Shown piece by piece: positions 43,504-51,438 of a DNA stretch of 64,000 nucleotides. The DNA comes from an uncultured Alphaproteobacteria bacterium. GTDB taxonomy: Bacteria > Pseudomonadota > Alphaproteobacteria > Micropepsales > Micropepsaceae. The position numbers were made by a program, and so were the translations under genes. The DNA lies in the NCBI GenBank assembly GCA_902826695.1, contig CADEFU010000007.1, forward strand, positions 1-64,000. Direction: 5' to 3'. The notes under the pieces are model-generated. The model was not told where the DNA came from. It was given only the letters and a program-made list of their open reading frames with translations, and searched no databases. The stretch's first letter is position 1, and the number at the start of each line of letters is the position of its first letter.

Positions 43504-44490
43504 TTGCTCGACCAACTGACCGCGCTCGCAGCTCTCAATCTGGCCTCGCCCGTCGTGCTGTTCTTCGTGCTTGGGGTGGCGGCCGCCCTCGCGCGCTCCG
43601 ATCTCTCGATTCCCGACGCGTTCGCCAAGGGGTTGACGATCTATCTGATGCTCGCGATCGGCTTCAAAGGCGGTGTTGCGGTATCGACGAACGGGATCAC
43701 GGGCGCGTTCCTTGCCGTCGCGGCTGTCGGCATCGCGGCCGGTCTCATCATACCCGTGATCGCGTTCTTCCTGCTGCGCGCCACGGCGGGCCTCGACCGC
43801 ATAACCGCAGCAGCGGTTGCCGCACACTACGGCTCAGTCAGCATCGTGACGTTCGTCGCCGCCTCGGCGCTGCTGACGAGTCTCGGCGTCGAGTTCGATG
43901 GCTTCATGGTCGCGGTCACCGCGATCATGGAAACGCCGGCGATCATGGCCGGGCTCTGGCTCGCCGCCGCCAAGCGCAGCGCGAACGGCGAGGCGAACTT
44001 CCAGTCACGCGAACTCTTGCGCGAAGTGCTGCTGAACGGGAGCGTCGTATTGCTCATGGGCGCCTTTGTCATCGGTGCGATCACGGGCGCCGAAGGCATG
44101 AAGTCGGTAAGCCCATTCGTGGAGGCCCCGTTCAAGGGCATCCTCTGCCTGTTCATGCTCGACATGGGCCTACTCGCCGGGCGCAGACTATTGAACGCAG
44201 GCGTGCTGCGCGTACCGCTCGTGCTTTTCGCCATCTACATGCCGTTGATTGGCGCGGCGTTGGGCTGTGCCGCGGCTAGCGCGATCGGCCTGTCGCCCGG
44301 CACCGCCGCGCTCTTCATGACGCTGTGCGCGAGCTCGTCCTATATCGCCGTACCCGCCGCCATGCGCATCGCTCTTCCTCAAGCGGACCCGGCGGTCTAT
44401 CTGACATTGTCGCTTGCCGTGACTTTCCCCTTCAATTTGACGCTCGGCCTGCCGCTCTATCTCTTCGCGGCCGGCGCGATCGTGCCGTAA
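43504..44490 (+). CDS. sbtA: Sodium-dependent bicarbonate transporter (SbtA family)
   Basis: A 328-residue membrane transporter of the SbtA family (PF05982), with about ten helices in two inverted halves. Family signatures are VVLFFVLGVAAALARSDLSI, then VAAHYGSVSIVTFVAA, VAVTAIMETPAIMAGLWLAA and LCASSSYIAVPAAMRIALPQ. SbtA of cyanobacteria takes up bicarbonate with Na+. A PII-like partner follows after 10 bp, as in cyanobacterial sbtAB. The first codon is TTG 43504; an ATG at 43481 is out of frame. In a heterotroph it may supply carboxylases or buffer pH (inference). Confidence 0.9.
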   Translation: MLDQLTALAALNLASPVVLFFVLGVAAALARSDLSIPDAFAKGLTIYLMLAIGFKGGVAVSTNGITGAFLAVAAVGIAAGLIIPVIAFFLLRATAGLDRITAAAVAAHYGSVSIVTFVAASALLTSLGVEFDGFMVAVTAIMETPAIMAGLWLAAAKRSANGEANFQSRELLREVLLNGSVVLLMGAFVIGAITGAEGMKSVSPFVEAPFKGILCLFMLDMGLLAGRRLLNAGVLRVPLVLFAIYMPLIGAALGCAAASAIGLSPGTAALFMTLCASSSYIAVPAAMRIALPQADPAVYLTLSLAVTFPFNLTLGLPLYLFAAGAIVP

Positions 44491-44500
44491 GGAGGCGCCC

Positions 44501-44812
44501 ATGGTCCAAACCTATCCGCGCAAGAAGCTCGAGATCATCGCCGAAAGCGCGGTGCTGCCTCGCATCGAGCAACTGCTTCGCGAGGTCGGCGCTAAGGGTT
44601 ACACCGTCGTCCAAGGCGCAAAGGGCTTCGGCGTGCACGGCACCTGGTTTGAAGACACGCTAACCCAGGCCGATCGCATGCTGCTCGTCGAGGTCATCCT
44701 GACCGCCGAGGCTGCGGACGTGATGTTGGGCAAGCTCGCGCCGCTCTTCGAAACCTGGCGCGGCGTCGCCGCCATTTCCGATGTGCAAGTGCTGCGCCCC
44801 GACCGTTTCTGA
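44501..44812 (+). CDS. sbtB: SbtB-like PII-type regulator
   Basis: A 103-residue P-II-like protein. The core strands and the nucleotide-binding residues are in KKLEIIAESAVLPRIEQLLR, then YTVVQGAKGFGVHGTWFED and MLLVEVILTAEAADVMLGKL. In cyanobacteria SbtB binds adenine nucleotides including cyclic AMP and closes SbtA. The C-terminal Cys pair of some cyanobacterial SbtB proteins is absent here. A GGAGG site precedes ATG 44501. The 10-bp spacing from sbtA indicates one operon and a regulatory partnership. Confidence 0.87.
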   Translation: MVQTYPRKKLEIIAESAVLPRIEQLLREVGAKGYTVVQGAKGFGVHGTWFEDTLTQADRMLLVEVILTAEAADVMLGKLAPLFETWRGVAAISDVQVLRPDRF

Positions 44813-44836
44813 ATCGGCCTACGACCTGACCGCCCG

Positions 44837-45664
44837 CTACCAGGCGCGCTGCAGCTTCATGATCGGGGTCAGCGACCAAGTCTCGCCCGTCTTGTTGTCG
44901 AGCGTGGACAGCGTCACCGTCGCCTGACCTTCCAGGCTGATCGAAACGCCTTGCGCGATGTTGTAGGCGGGGATGATCCGCAGACTGAACGCCGCATCGC
45001 GCCGCTCCGCCGGAAAGTTGACGAAGTCGGAAAGCTCCAGCTTCGGCGCAAGCGTCACCGTGATGCCGCTGTCCAGCCGCTGCACCATCTCAAGCTCGAA
45101 CTCGGCGAAGTTTCGCGCACCGAAGCGCGGCGTGGCCGCCGTATAGCCGCCGGCGAGCGAAGCTTGAAACAAGGCGGCCGGCATGTCGCCAAACAAGCGC
45201 GCCGCAAAGCGCTTGCGAATGCGCAGATCGTACGTTTCCAGATCGGCGACGAAGGCCTCAAGGCCCGGCTCGAAGATCTCGCGGATCTTGTACTCGAGCA
45301 GCGTGGACCACGTGCCCGAATTCAGGCCGAGCTGAAGATCGCCGCGCAGCCCGTCCACGTCGTTCGCTTCGAAACGCGCAAAGTGGTCGGCCCAAACACC
45401 GATCTCGATCTTGGCTTCGAGCAGGCCGTCCAGAAGGCGCAACGAACTGCGCAGCTCCGGCGACACCGTCTCGTCCCACGCTTTCGGCCGGTTGCCGCGA
45501 AACGCGATCTCGGTCCAACCGAGGCGCACGCGCGACGAGGCTTCGAACAACAGGCTGCCGGTCGACTGCGGAGCGACGGCAGCCACGTCTTCGCCATGGG
45601 CTATCGGCGGCGCAATCGAAACCGCTGCGGCGAACCACGCCGCATGCCACCACCGCCCCCGCAT
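44837..45664 (-). CDS. Exported outer-membrane-type protein
   Basis: A 275-residue exported protein with a signal peptide (MRGRWWHAAWFAAAVSIAPP). The mature part has many short amphipathic strands (VRLGWTEIAFRGNR, GLRGDLQLGLNSGTWSTLLE, TLAPKLELSDFVNF, VSISLEGQATVTL) and ends in LTPIMKLQRAW, an aromatic C-terminus used by barrel proteins. It is probably a beta-barrel, although the family is not recognised. ATG 45664 is chosen at the start of the signal peptide. It is convergent with sbtB, with 24 bp between stops. Confidence 0.7.
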   Translation of the reverse strand: MRGRWWHAAWFAAAVSIAPPIAHGEDVAAVAPQSTGSLLFEASSRVRLGWTEIAFRGNRPKAWDETVSPELRSSLRLLDGLLEAKIEIGVWADHFARFEANDVDGLRGDLQLGLNSGTWSTLLEYKIREIFEPGLEAFVADLETYDLRIRKRFAARLFGDMPAALFQASLAGGYTAATPRFGARNFAEFELEMVQRLDSGITVTLAPKLELSDFVNFPAERRDAAFSLRIIPAYNIAQGVSISLEGQATVTLSTLDNKTGETWSLTPIMKLQRAW

Positions 45665-45874
45665 TGCGTCCCCCAAACCTGGCGCCGCAGCGCCCCCCGG
45701 TTGTGACCTAGCACGCGGTTTCGTTCGCTGAGCGTGCCTGGCGGGACACAATGGGCGTTATTTGGCGAACGCAGCGTTCCTCGTCTCAACCGCAAGGGGC
45801 AGGGGAGCGCGGCGCGGTTGGTGGACAGCACCGCCGAAAAGCGCGATTCTCGCCTCAGCAGCGAACCGGCCCCC

Positions 45875-46084
45875 ATGCGATTCACCAAAACCGTCACCGC
45901 GATTGCGGCGGCACTCCTACTCGCCGCCTGCGCCACGACGGGCACATCCGGCCAAGCCATCCCGCTAGCGGCCCGCACGCCGGCCGAAGCGTATGCCGCC
46001 TGCGAAGCAACGATCTACCGCACGCCCGCACCCGACGACGCCGCTGCACTCGACTGCGCCCACCGGTTGGACCTCTGGCCGTGA
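45875..46084 (+). CDS. Small lipoprotein, 69 residues
   Basis: A 69-residue lipoprotein. The signal sequence MRFTKTVTAIAAALLLAAC has a classical lipobox (LLAAC, Cys19). The short mature part (ARTPAEAYAACEATIYRTPA) has two more Cys and ends in AHRLDLWP. The true start ATG 45875 lies inside a longer open frame. It begins 210 bp after the barrel gene start on the opposite strand, so the two are divergent. The function is unknown. Confidence 0.65.
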   Translation: MRFTKTVTAIAAALLLAACATTGTSGQAIPLAARTPAEAYAACEATIYRTPAPDDAAALDCAHRLDLWP

Positions 46085-46145
46085 AACGCGCACGCCTCTT
46101 TTCTTAAGCAAGTAGCGCGCTGCGAAACGCTGGATCGCAGCCGCC

Positions 46146-46775
46146 TCACGCTTTGAGAATCCCCTGGACGGCAGCGCGCACGAGCTTCTCCGGCTTGGTC
46201 CAAGGATAAGCGCTGATCGTGATCAAATTGTGCGCGATGCCGTTGAGCGAGCACATGAGCAGGTCCGACTTCAAGACGAGCTCCGCGTCGGCGGCCTTTC
46301 CCCCCAGCGCTTTCGCAAGCGCGTCGCGGAAGATGGCGAAGCGCTGCAGCAGCGCATCGTTCTTCACGAAGATGCTGACGTCCGATTGCGTGACCCCGCT
46401 CGACATGAACACCAGGAAGTAATGATCGCGCCGCTCGAGCCAGAAGGCGACATACCCGGTCGCGATCGCGGTTAGTCGCGAAGCGCCATCGCGCCCCGCA
46501 ATCGGCTGGCGCTCCAATTCGTCGAACAGCTCCGCGAACACCTGCGCCCACAGATCGCGCAGGATGTCGATCTTACGGTCGTAATACGAGTAGAGCGTCA
46601 CCACCGTGCACCCGGCTTCCTGCGCAAGCCGGCGCATGGACACGGCGGCGTAGCCTTCCTCGCGAAACAGTTTGAGCGCGCACGCCGCGATGCGCGCACG
46701 CGCATCCGTGATGTCCGACGTCGATCGGGCAGGGCGGCCCCTGCCGCGGGGCTTGCGATGGGGCGCTGAACGCAT
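46146..46775 (-). CDS. TetR-family transcriptional regulator
   Basis: A 209-residue TetR-type regulator. The N-terminal helix-turn-helix (RIAACALKLFREEGYAAVSM, then RRLAQEAGCTVVTLYSYYD) is typical, and the C-terminal ligand domain is variable. A basic extension (MRSAPHRKPRGRGRPARSTS) comes first. It is divergent from the membrane protein gene at 46875, with a perfect 14-bp palindrome between them. It probably represses its neighbour (and itself). The ligand is unknown. Confidence 0.9.
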   Translation of the reverse strand: MRSAPHRKPRGRGRPARSTSDITDARARIAACALKLFREEGYAAVSMRRLAQEAGCTVVTLYSYYDRKIDILRDLWAQVFAELFDELERQPIAGRDGASRLTAIATGYVAFWLERRDHYFLVFMSSGVTQSDVSIFVKNDALLQRFAIFRDALAKALGGKAADAELVLKSDLLMCSLNGIAHNLITISAYPWTKPEKLVRAAVQGILKA

Positions 46776-46816
46776 CTGCGAATCCTCAAAGGCGCGGGGC
46801 CTGCGCCGCCGAACGC

Positions 46817-46852
46817 TTGACAGGCCAAACTAATAATATATAACGCGTTATA
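46817..46852 (+). promoter_or_regulatory. Promoter of the membrane gene overlapped by a TetR-type operator
   Basis: TTGACA (46817-46822) and TATAAC (46839-46844) are 16 bp apart. The perfect palindrome TATAACGCGTTATA (46839-46852) covers the -10 box and the start point. It lies between the divergent TetR and membrane-protein genes, so binding of the regulator would block the latter. Confidence 0.8.
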
Positions 46853-46874
46853 GATAAATGGAGTGTGACACGCA

Positions 46875-47312
46875 ATGCCGACAGGTTCAGGCAGCACCGG
46901 CCTGGCGGGCCGCGAACTCACCTTCTTCCGCGTTTTCTTCGTGGTCGCGGCGCTCTGGAACTTTGCGGGCTCGCTCCCCGGCACGATCGACAGCGCCGGC
47001 ATGTTCGAGCGCGAGTTCGGCCGCGCGCTGACGGATCCGGTGATGGTGGCCGTCTATCGAGGGGCCTGGGTCACGTCGCTGCTTTACGCCTTCGGCTTTC
47101 TCATCGTCGCCGTGAACCCGCAGCGCCACACCGGCATCGTCGTTATGGGCGGCCTGGGCAAGGCGCTTTTCGCGTTGAACCTGTTGCGAATGCACCTGAA
47201 CGGGTGGACATCGGACTTCGCCATCGTGGTCATCGCCGGCGACGTCGTATTCGTGGCCATCTTCCTGCTCTACTTCTTCAGGTTGAAGCGCCTCGGCGTT
47301 GCGATCATCTGA
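46875..47312 (+). CDS. Four-helix membrane protein under TetR control
   Basis: A 145-residue membrane protein with four helices (FFRVFFVVAALWNFAGSL, then GAWVTSLLYAFGFLIVAVNP, HTGIVVMGGLGKALFALNLL and FAIVVIAGDVVFVAIFLLYF). The first 20 residues are soluble. It resembles in outline the protein at 22200-22580, which is similarly sized and has a conserved N-x-x-G/S-L helix-turn. The divergent TetR gene with the operator over its promoter indicates regulated expression. Four-helix proteins of this kind are of unknown function. Confidence 0.7.
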   Translation: MPTGSGSTGLAGRELTFFRVFFVVAALWNFAGSLPGTIDSAGMFEREFGRALTDPVMVAVYRGAWVTSLLYAFGFLIVAVNPQRHTGIVVMGGLGKALFALNLLRMHLNGWTSDFAIVVIAGDVVFVAIFLLYFFRLKRLGVAII

Positions 47313-47342
47313 CCGCACGATGCAGCGTGGATGAGACCTACA

Positions 47343-48212
47343 CTACCCGCCGGCCTCGACGCCGCGCACGAAGTCGACGATGTCTTCTCGCAGCGTTGTC
47401 TTCGAACGAAAGCCGGGCCAAAGCGAGAGGATGATGCCGACGTGCCCGACGCCGGGGTAGATCTTCACGGTGACTGGACTGCCCACGGCTTTCAGGCGCT
47501 CGGCCATCTGTTCGGTGTTGCGCGGCGAGACTGTGTCGTCATCGTCGCCGGTGACAAGCAGCATCGGCGGACGCTTGCCCTCGATGAACGTAATCGGTTG
47601 CGTCTCTGCGCGGTTGGCGCCGCCGAAAATTTCAATCAGCGTCTTGTCTGTCAACGGCAGGATGTCATACGGCCCCGCGACGCCGACAACGCCGCGCAGC
47701 CACGACAACTCGCCGCCGACCTTACGAAGGTAGGTAGGATCGGACGCCAGCATCACCGCGATATGCGCCCCGGCGGAGTGACCGGCGAGGTAGAGGCGCG
47801 ATGGGTCGCCGCCGCGCGTCTTCACGGCGCTGCGCAGAAAGCGGACGGCTTGCGCACCGTCGTCGACGAAATCGGGGAAGCGGACTTCGGGGTAGACGCG
47901 GTAGTCGGCAACCGCGACGATGAAGCCCTTGCTGGCTAAGGCCTGGCCGACACCGCGGTAGGTTGCTTTCTCACCGCTCTGCCACGAGCCGCCATAGAAG
48001 AAGAGAATAACGGGGGCGGGCGCCGTCAGACCCTCCGGGACATAGAGGTCCATCTTTTGGCGCGCGCCGTTGCCGTAGGCGAGATCGGCCTCGACGCGAT
48101 AGCCCTCGCTGGGCACGACGAGCGCGTTGAAAGTGGTGGTGCATCCGGCGAGCGACAGAAGCGCCAGTGCTGCGAACGCAAACCCGGCGACGCGGGCGAG
48201 GGCGGTCTTCAT
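47343..48212 (-). CDS. Lipoprotein alpha/beta hydrolase (carboxylesterase type)
   Basis: A 289-residue alpha/beta hydrolase with a lipoprotein leader (MKTALARVAGFAFAALALLS, lipobox LAGC). The oxyanion motif is FFYGGSWQSG, and the nucleophile is in AGHSAGAH (GxSxG). The acid lies in VTGDDDDTVSP and the His in PGVGHVGI. The HGG-like and GHSAG motifs place it with BD-FAE/carboxylesterase-like enzymes. It would act at the outer face of the inner membrane or in the periplasm. ATG 48212 is used. It is divergent from no close gene and stands alone. Confidence 0.87.
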   Translation of the reverse strand: MKTALARVAGFAFAALALLSLAGCTTTFNALVVPSEGYRVEADLAYGNGARQKMDLYVPEGLTAPAPVILFFYGGSWQSGEKATYRGVGQALASKGFIVAVADYRVYPEVRFPDFVDDGAQAVRFLRSAVKTRGGDPSRLYLAGHSAGAHIAVMLASDPTYLRKVGGELSWLRGVVGVAGPYDILPLTDKTLIEIFGGANRAETQPITFIEGKRPPMLLVTGDDDDTVSPRNTEQMAERLKAVGSPVTVKIYPGVGHVGIILSLWPGFRSKTTLREDIVDFVRGVEAGG

Positions 48213-48322
48213 GTACCAGGAAGTCCTGAAAGGGGCTGACGGCTCAACCGAATGGTACGCTCGCCCTGGACTGCCGGATCACAAATCAGCCCGCGCCGCT
48301 CGCACGCAGCGTGACAATGGCT

Positions 48323-49633
48323 TTATCCCGTCCGCTCAACCGTTCCGATGACACCTTCCTTCGTCACCTGATCGAAGCCGACGACGCGCCCACCCTCCCG
48401 GCGGAACTTGAGCCGCACGGCGCCCGTATTCGCCAAGCCGAACAGATCGGGCCCCAACGCAACGAGCTCCGTTGGCGGCCGTTGCTCGCGCTGAAACTTC
48501 AGCGTCGTGCCTTCACGCCAAACGCGGCGTACGCCGTAGGTGCCGACATAGGCATCCAGCACCTGCGTCGACACCTGCACCGGCTTCAACGTCGCCTCAA
48601 GTCCCGCGATGTCCCAATCGTAACCGTTCTTCTGCGCCTGCGTGCCGTTTGCCGCCAGCGTCTTGAGAGCCATCAGATGCGCTTGGTTGAGCGCGCCGGC
48701 CGACGGCGTCGTCACATCCGGTGCGACGCCCACCTTCTCCCAGTTCGTGCGGCTGATCGGGTGTTCCGGTCGCCCGACCGAAACGCTCGCCACGAAAAAT
48801 GGCGCCACCGGAAAGAGCATGTTGTTGTTCGCCGCTCCCGCCGTTGTCTCACCGATCAGCGCGCCAAGCTTGAACTGCTGAATGTGATAGGCGAACTCCT
48901 CCGCAGCCGACGCCGCCCCGCGGTCGATCAACACATAGAGCGGCTTGCCGGCCAGACGCGGCGCCGGCAGCTTTGCCAGCGCGCGGTTGACCTCCGTCTT
49001 CCCGCTCATCCCGTCGTGGAACGTCATCAGCTCTTGCGTGCCGCTCGCGAAGAAATAGCTGACAAGTCGCTGCACGGCTTCTGCGTGACCGCCGCCATTG
49101 CCCCGCAGGTCGATGACGATCGCATCGCCGTTGCTCAGGAACCGAGCGGCCGCATCGACGATGGCAGGTGTGGTCTTCTCCGACCAGATGAAGGCCGAGA
49201 CCCGCACATAGCGCACATTGCCCGAGAGAACCTTCTGCTCGTCGTACCCGTCGTTGCGCTCGCGGCCCGCATCGAGTGCGAAGCGCGAAGGCTCGCCGCG
49301 CGTCGGACGCGAGAGGTCGGCGAACTGCGCCGGATTGTAATTCATGTACAAGTGGCCGTCGCCGCTGGCCTTCGCAAGATCAACGGTCAACTTCTCCGCC
49401 ATCTCTTGCGGATTGGCGACATCGTAGCTGCCGGCGTCGCGCGCCGCCTTCACCGCCGCAACGATCGCCGCCCGCTTGTCGGGAAATACATAGTGCGCCC
49501 CGACGAGACGAAGCACCTCATCGATCGCCGCGCGCCCCTGTTCGCGCGTTAGCGCTGGTGCGGCGGCAACGGCCGTTCCCAACGCGAGCAGCACCACGCT
49601 TGCCAACATCAACCGGCGACTAACGAACCCCAT
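48323..49633 (-). CDS. Exported S41-family peptidase (IRBP-like) regulated by MarR
   Basis: A 436-residue exported protein with a signal peptide (MGFVSRRLMLASVVLLALGT). The N-terminal part (REQGRAAIDEVLRLVGAHYV, then FPDKRAAIVAAVKAARDAGS) resembles the lead-in region of interphotoreceptor retinoid-binding-protein-like S41 members. The catalytic region has VIDLRGNGGGHAEAVQRLVS and RGAASAAEEFAYHIQQF with the catalytic Ser. A C-terminal domain (VGTYGVRRVWREGTTLKFQR) is barrel-like. The start overlaps the marR stop by 14 bp, so the two form one operon under the MarR palindrome. Confidence 0.87.
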   Translation of the reverse strand: MGFVSRRLMLASVVLLALGTAVAAAPALTREQGRAAIDEVLRLVGAHYVFPDKRAAIVAAVKAARDAGSYDVANPQEMAEKLTVDLAKASGDGHLYMNYNPAQFADLSRPTRGEPSRFALDAGRERNDGYDEQKVLSGNVRYVRVSAFIWSEKTTPAIVDAAARFLSNGDAIVIDLRGNGGGHAEAVQRLVSYFFASGTQELMTFHDGMSGKTEVNRALAKLPAPRLAGKPLYVLIDRGAASAAEEFAYHIQQFKLGALIGETTAGAANNNMLFPVAPFFVASVSVGRPEHPISRTNWEKVGVAPDVTTPSAGALNQAHLMALKTLAANGTQAQKNGYDWDIAGLEATLKPVQVSTQVLDAYVGTYGVRRVWREGTTLKFQREQRPPTELVALGPDLFGLANTGAVRLKFRREGGRVVGFDQVTKEGVIGTVERTG

Positions 49634-50153
49634 GTGACTTCCTCTTGAGTTTGCGAATTTTCGTCTCAGTTGGCCGGCTTACGGCTTCATTCACGCGCAC
49701 GAACAGCGACCGTTGATCGAGCGCACCTTCGAACGCGCTCAACTCGGCCAATAGCTTCGGCGAAACCTGTTGGTTCAGCGCCTCCGTCACCTCGGCAATC
49801 GTGCGCCAGAGCGGCCGCAGACGCTCGGCCAGCGCTTCGCCGCGCTCCGTCAGCTGCAGCATTTGCCGGCGATGATCCGCGGCGTCGGCCCGCACGCGCA
49901 CAAGCCCGTCCTTCAACAGTCGGCCGCGAATCTGACTGACCGCCGCATGCGTGATGCGCATATGCGCCGCCAATTCGCCCACGCTCATCGCGCCCAACTC
50001 CGACAGCGCCGCGAACACCGGAAACCAGCTCGGCTCGAAATCGAACCCGTGCGCCCGGTAGAGCTCGCGCACATCGCGGTCCATCCGCTCCGACAACCGC
50101 CGAAGCCGCGTCCCGAAAGCGGCGTGCCCCTTACGTTTGATGAAGTCGTTCAT
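49620..50153 (-). CDS. MarR-family transcriptional regulator
   Basis: A 177-residue MarR regulator. The winged-helix core is SVGELAAHMRITHAAVSQIR, then GRLLKDGLVRVRADAADHRR and LQLTERGEALAERLRPLWR. ATG 50153 is the start; it sits just after an 18-bp palindrome (50156-50173) that is probably its own operator. It overlaps the S41 gene, so it controls that peptidase too. The ligand is unknown. A longer start at 50192 would run through the operator. Confidence 0.88.
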   Translation of the reverse strand: MNDFIKRKGHAAFGTRLRRLSERMDRDVRELYRAHGFDFEPSWFPVFAALSELGAMSVGELAAHMRITHAAVSQIRGRLLKDGLVRVRADAADHRRQMLQLTERGEALAERLRPLWRTIAEVTEALNQQVSPKLLAELSAFEGALDQRSLFVRVNEAVSRPTETKIRKLKRKSHGVR

Positions 50154-50155
50154 AT

Positions 50156-50173
50156 TCTGTAAGGCCTTACAGA
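50156..50173 (-). promoter_or_regulatory. MarR operator palindrome
   Basis: TCTGTAAGGCCTTACAGA (50156-50173) is a perfect 18-bp palindrome that ends 2 bp from the MarR start codon. This position suits an autoregulatory operator. Confidence 0.8.
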
Positions 50174-50282
50174 TCGACCCGACGGTCGTCAACGCTCAGG
50201 CTCGGTCGCCCGATCAACTCAGCGTGAGGTTGAGGTGCAGCGCGGCGTCGAGGCGTGTCCGACGCGCCGGATGCCGCCGCAC

Positions 50283-50615
50283 TCACCGGGCCTTGATCAC
50301 CGCCGCCCGGCGGCGAGGCTTCTTATCGATCAGCACAGCTTGCTGCCACTTGCTGGGCTTCTTGTCGGTGCGATGGATGCAGCCCGCCCAACAGCACGGG
50401 CGCTTCTGCCCTTCGAGAAGCTCCTCCACCGCGCGCTTGATCCGCTTCGCCCGCGTCTTTGCCTGCTTGGCATCTTCAACCCAGCAAATGAACTCGTTCC
50501 GGCCGATGGGTGTCAGCTCTTGCCAAAGCCGAGTGGCCTCCTCTGTCTCAGTCAGAGCCGCGACCAAGTCGGCGGGCAGTGCGTGCGCAAGACCGCCTAG
50601 GAGTTTCAGCTGCAT
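50283..50615 (-). CDS. YdeI/OmpD-associated-like protein
   Basis: A 110-residue protein whose C-terminal part (LWQELTPIGRNEFICWVEDA, then KQAKTRAKRIKRAVEELLEG and RPCCWAGCIHR) matches the YdeI-type family (bacteriocin-protection/OmpD-associated), a small helical domain of uncertain role. The ATG at 50615 is favoured since it gives the usual start; a frame reaching to 50711 exists, but its extra residues are not conserved-looking. The C-terminal tail is very basic (RRRAAVIKAR). It is convergent with nothing and stands alone. Confidence 0.65.
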   Translation of the reverse strand: MQLKLLGGLAHALPADLVAALTETEEATRLWQELTPIGRNEFICWVEDAKQAKTRAKRIKRAVEELLEGQKRPCCWAGCIHRTDKKPSKWQQAVLIDKKPRRRAAVIKAR

Positions 50616-50776
50616 GTCCCGGCTCCGGCAGGCAAACGACGGAAGGTTGCTGAGCTTGCCACATGTCCCCCAAATGATGAAGCGGGAGACAACCGCGGTG
50701 CTCTCGATCATCCCACCTTGGCTGCCCGCGCGTTCGATGCTTCAATGCCGCGCAACGCACGAACGGAGGGATAGGT

Positions 50777-51166
50777 ATGGCGAAGGTGATTGGCTTGGGT
50801 GGGCTGTTCTTCAAGAGCCGTGACGGGGCGGCGCTGCGCGCGTGGTACACGCGTGTCCTTGGGATTGCCTTCGACGAGTGGGGCGGCGTGGCGTTCACCC
50901 CGGACGCGGCGATGGCAAAGCCCGGCGCGGCGACCGTGTTCAGCCCGTTCAAGGCCGACACGGATTACTTCGCGCCCTCCGACAAGGACTACATGTTCAA
51001 CCTGATGGTCGACAACCTCGACGGCGTGCTCGCCCGTTGCAAGGCCGAAGGCGTCGAGCCCGTCAAACTGTTCCCCGACGAAGCCAACGGCCGCTTCGCG
51101 CACATCATGGACCCCGAGGGCCGCAAGATCGAACTGTGGGAACCCAAACCCATGCCGGCTGGCTAG
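50777..51166 (+). CDS. VOC-family protein
   Basis: A 129-residue single-module VOC (glyoxalase/bleomycin resistance-like) protein. It starts KVIGLGGLFFKSRDGAALRA and contains WYTRVLGIAFDEWGGVAF, then YMFNLMVDNLDGVLARC and HIMDPEGRKIELWEP. The Glu in KIELWEP is one of the metal ligands, whereas the usual His near the N-terminus is replaced (GGLFFKS), so metal binding may be partial. ATG 50777 follows GGAGGGATAGGT. It is a monomer-size protein that probably works as a dimer. Confidence 0.83.
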   Translation: MAKVIGLGGLFFKSRDGAALRAWYTRVLGIAFDEWGGVAFTPDAAMAKPGAATVFSPFKADTDYFAPSDKDYMFNLMVDNLDGVLARCKAEGVEPVKLFPDEANGRFAHIMDPEGRKIELWEPKPMPAG

Positions 51167-51209
51167 TCCAAGATAGACACCGATACGTTTCAGACACGAG
51201 GGTTTTGCG

Positions 51210-51356
51210 ATGGGAACTAAACAGACAGTCGGCTTTGGCGCGGGGATGATCATCGGCATCCTTGTTGGGGCCCTGATCGGCAACATGGCGTTGGGCATCA
51301 TTCTGGGTTGCCTGCTCGGGTTCGGCATCGTCAAGCTACCGGGCAATCGCACCTGA
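51210..51356 (+). CDS. Glycine-zipper small membrane protein, 48 residues
   Basis: A 48-codon gene starting at ATG 51210. One long hydrophobic segment (FGAGMIIGILVGALIGNMAL, then GIILGCLLGFGIVKL) has Gly at regular four-residue intervals, a glycine-zipper pattern that lets helices pack closely in the membrane. A short basic tail follows. It is placed 43 bp after the VOC gene. It is probably a single or hairpin transmembrane protein; the function is unknown. Confidence 0.65.
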   Translation: MGTKQTVGFGAGMIIGILVGALIGNMALGIILGCLLGFGIVKLPGNRT

Positions 51357-51438
51357 TTGGATGCGACGGCATCACGTTCACGCGATCCGCAGCGCGCGCG
51401 CTTGTTGCGGCGCCGGTGACCGTGTTAGTCGCGATCGC

